A stretch of 64,000 nucleotides of DNA, from the NCBI RefSeq assembly GCF_001593385.1, contig NZ_LUVZ01000001.1, positions 496,001 to 560,000 of the forward strand. Reading direction: 5' to 3'. Origin of the DNA: Chryseobacterium cucumeris (GTDB lineage Bacteria > Bacteroidota > Bacteroidia > Flavobacteriales > Weeksellaceae). A program made the position numbers and the translations under genes. The notes under the pieces are model-generated. The model made no database searches. It was not told where the DNA came from and was given only the letters and a program-made list of their open reading frames with translations. Positions 62,937-64,000 of the stretch are shown one piece after another (the first letter of the stretch is position 1; every line of letters starts with the position of its first letter).

Positions 62937-63794
62937 TTATATTCCTATATGAATGAACTTACTGCGATAGTTTGCCGGAGATATTTCCGTATTTTTTTTA
63001 AAGAAGTGGCTGAACTGTTCCGGTGTACCGAAATGAAGCTGATAAGCAATCTCTTTTACAGAATGGGAACTGAACTGAAGAAGTCTTTTTGCCTCTGCTA
63101 TAATCTGTCCGTTGATGATTTCTTTAGCACTTTTATAAGAACACCGTTTACACAATTCACTTAACCTTCTTGGCGTAATATTCAATCTTTCCGAATAATC
63201 ATTCACGGCGTGAAGGCTATGATACTGACTGCTCAGCAATTCCATAAATTTGCGGTAAATGATATAATCCTGACTGTCAAAAGTATCCTCTTTTACCATT
63301 TTTACATTCGCCAGCTTGATCATCATGATTTTTAAATAGGCCGCCAGTACATCCATTTGATTGGTATAAGATGTTGCTTTGTATTCCGTCAATAAGTTTT
63401 TACATAAGTTTAAAAATTCATCTGTTTCAACTTGGTCCGGTATCAGTTTTTGATTCGCAGCAGCATTATTAAACAGAACAGCCTTGCAATTGCTGGCACT
63501 GGAAGGAACTCTTTCCCAGAAACAATCGCCAAAGGAAATATGATAGCCACAGACTTCAGCATCATTTTCAAATCTGCAGATCTGACCTTTTGAGAGTAAA
63601 AAAATTTCCTGATCTGTGATATCAAAAGAGTGCTCATCTATCACCAGTACTCCTTTACCTTTTTCAATCATTACAATGTGATGATAATTAAGCCTCACAA
63701 AATCCACGAAATATGGGAGATCATCTTCCAATCGTTTTACGGAAAAAGAATGGTCAATAACAGATTCTGATACAATTCCTGAGACCGGCTTCAT
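62937..63794 (-). CDS. AraC-family transcriptional regulator
   Basis: A 285-residue regulator with a cupin-type N-terminal domain (residues 20-140, VMIEKGKGVLVIDEHSF) and a C-terminal AraC DNA-binding domain (about 185-285): LNITPRRLSELCKRCSY and LHFGTPEQFSHFFKKNTEISPANYR. It lies upstream of the HD protein gene on the same strand with a gap of 91 bases, so it probably regulates it. It differs clearly from the AraC protein at 59409 in its first domain. Confidence 0.86.
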   Translation of the reverse strand: MKPVSGIVSESVIDHSFSVKRLEDDLPYFVDFVRLNYHHIVMIEKGKGVLVIDEHSFDITDQEIFLLSKGQICRFENDAEVCGYHISFGDCFWERVPSSASNCKAVLFNNAAANQKLIPDQVETDEFLNLCKNLLTEYKATSYTNQMDVLAAYLKIMMIKLANVKMVKEDTFDSQDYIIYRKFMELLSSQYHSLHAVNDYSERLNITPRRLSELCKRCSYKSAKEIINGQIIAEAKRLLQFSSHSVKEIAYQLHFGTPEQFSHFFKKNTEISPANYRSKFIHIGI

Positions 63795-63915
63795 AAAAGG
63801 AAATTTTTAATAAAGATAAAAAGTATTTTACAATGCAAGATTAAATAACAACCATGAGCCGGAACATGTCAAAAAACGCTTAAAAGATGTCAAAAATCCC
63901 TTAAAAAGAAATTAA

Positions 63916-64000
63916 TTATGATTTCCTGAAGACTTTCATCTGACCCGCCATAATCGCCAGTAAAATTCCAAAGCAGGCAAAAAGACCGTATGAATATCTT
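63916..64000 (-). CDS. Partial membrane protein, C-terminal 27 residues
   Basis: On the minus strand the frame reads RYSYGLFACFGILLAIMAGQ then MKVFRKS and a TAA stop at 63916-63918. A hydrophobic span followed by a basic tail is typical of the last span of a transporter or other polytopic protein. The gene continues beyond the right edge of the window; its identity cannot be told. Confidence 0.5.
   Translation of the reverse strand, partial: RYSYGLFACFGILLAIMAGQMKVFRKS

Overview
This window looks like chromosomal DNA of a Chryseobacterium-type flavobacterium (Bacteroidota, Weeksellaceae-like). The evidence is AT-rich intergenic DNA, Bacteroidota promoters with a TAnnTTTG -7 box, few Shine-Dalgarno sequences, a PorQ gene of the type IX secretion system, the TamA-like lipoprotein TamL, two TonB-dependent receptors, DUF2490 and GxxExxY proteins. 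The genus is inferred from gene content; no rRNA is present.

Layout. 0.1-6.6 kb: two secreted unknowns, a KASIII-like synthase, frr, decayed sequence, a lipase-like protein and pyrH. 6.7-15 kb: porQ-cmk, a YtxH/holin-like small-protein group, an RNA methyltransferase divergent from tamL, and a SanA-like/flavin-iron-sulfur oxidoreductase pair. 15-18.3 kb: a TlpA-like lipoprotein and an iron-type ABC transporter whose permease and ATPase genes are split by a repeat-bordered GxxExxY gene. 18.3-25 kb: a beta-oxidation locus, MarR regulator-fadN-fadA-fadE, with two strong palindromic operators before the regulator and a broken four-helix-bundle gene between inverted repeats inside it. 25-36 kb: small proteins, a TonB receptor with DUF2490, uvrA, a methyltransferase, and hydrolases.

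36.9-47.8 kb is a signalling region: response regulator, CheB, CheR, response regulator, a triple-receiver hybrid kinase and a REC-PAS kinase read as one probable operon. After a tRNA-Arg(CCT) comes a second hybrid kinase with a paralogous CHASE3 input half. No chemoreceptor, CheA or CheW is visible, so this probably serves a non-flagellar response. 48.4-56.2 kb: an alcohol dehydrogenase, a decayed lipoprotein-like gene, and an operon-like set of a small Cys/His-rich secreted protein, a siderophore-type TonB receptor, two DUF3526-type ABC-2 permeases and an ATPase. 56-64 kb: photolyase, a MarR regulator with a secreted partner and a 40-bp palindrome, AraC/MFS divergent genes, an HD protein, a second AraC regulator and the 3' end of a membrane protein.

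The least ordinary signals lie between the annotated genes: probable dwarf genes of 16-21 codons ending at their own terminators, a promoter-terminator pair consistent with a ~65-nt RNA, a frameshifted leader ORF touching uvrA, two families of passenger gene bounded by repeats, and several decayed genes. All are read by eye; no homology search or folding program was run.
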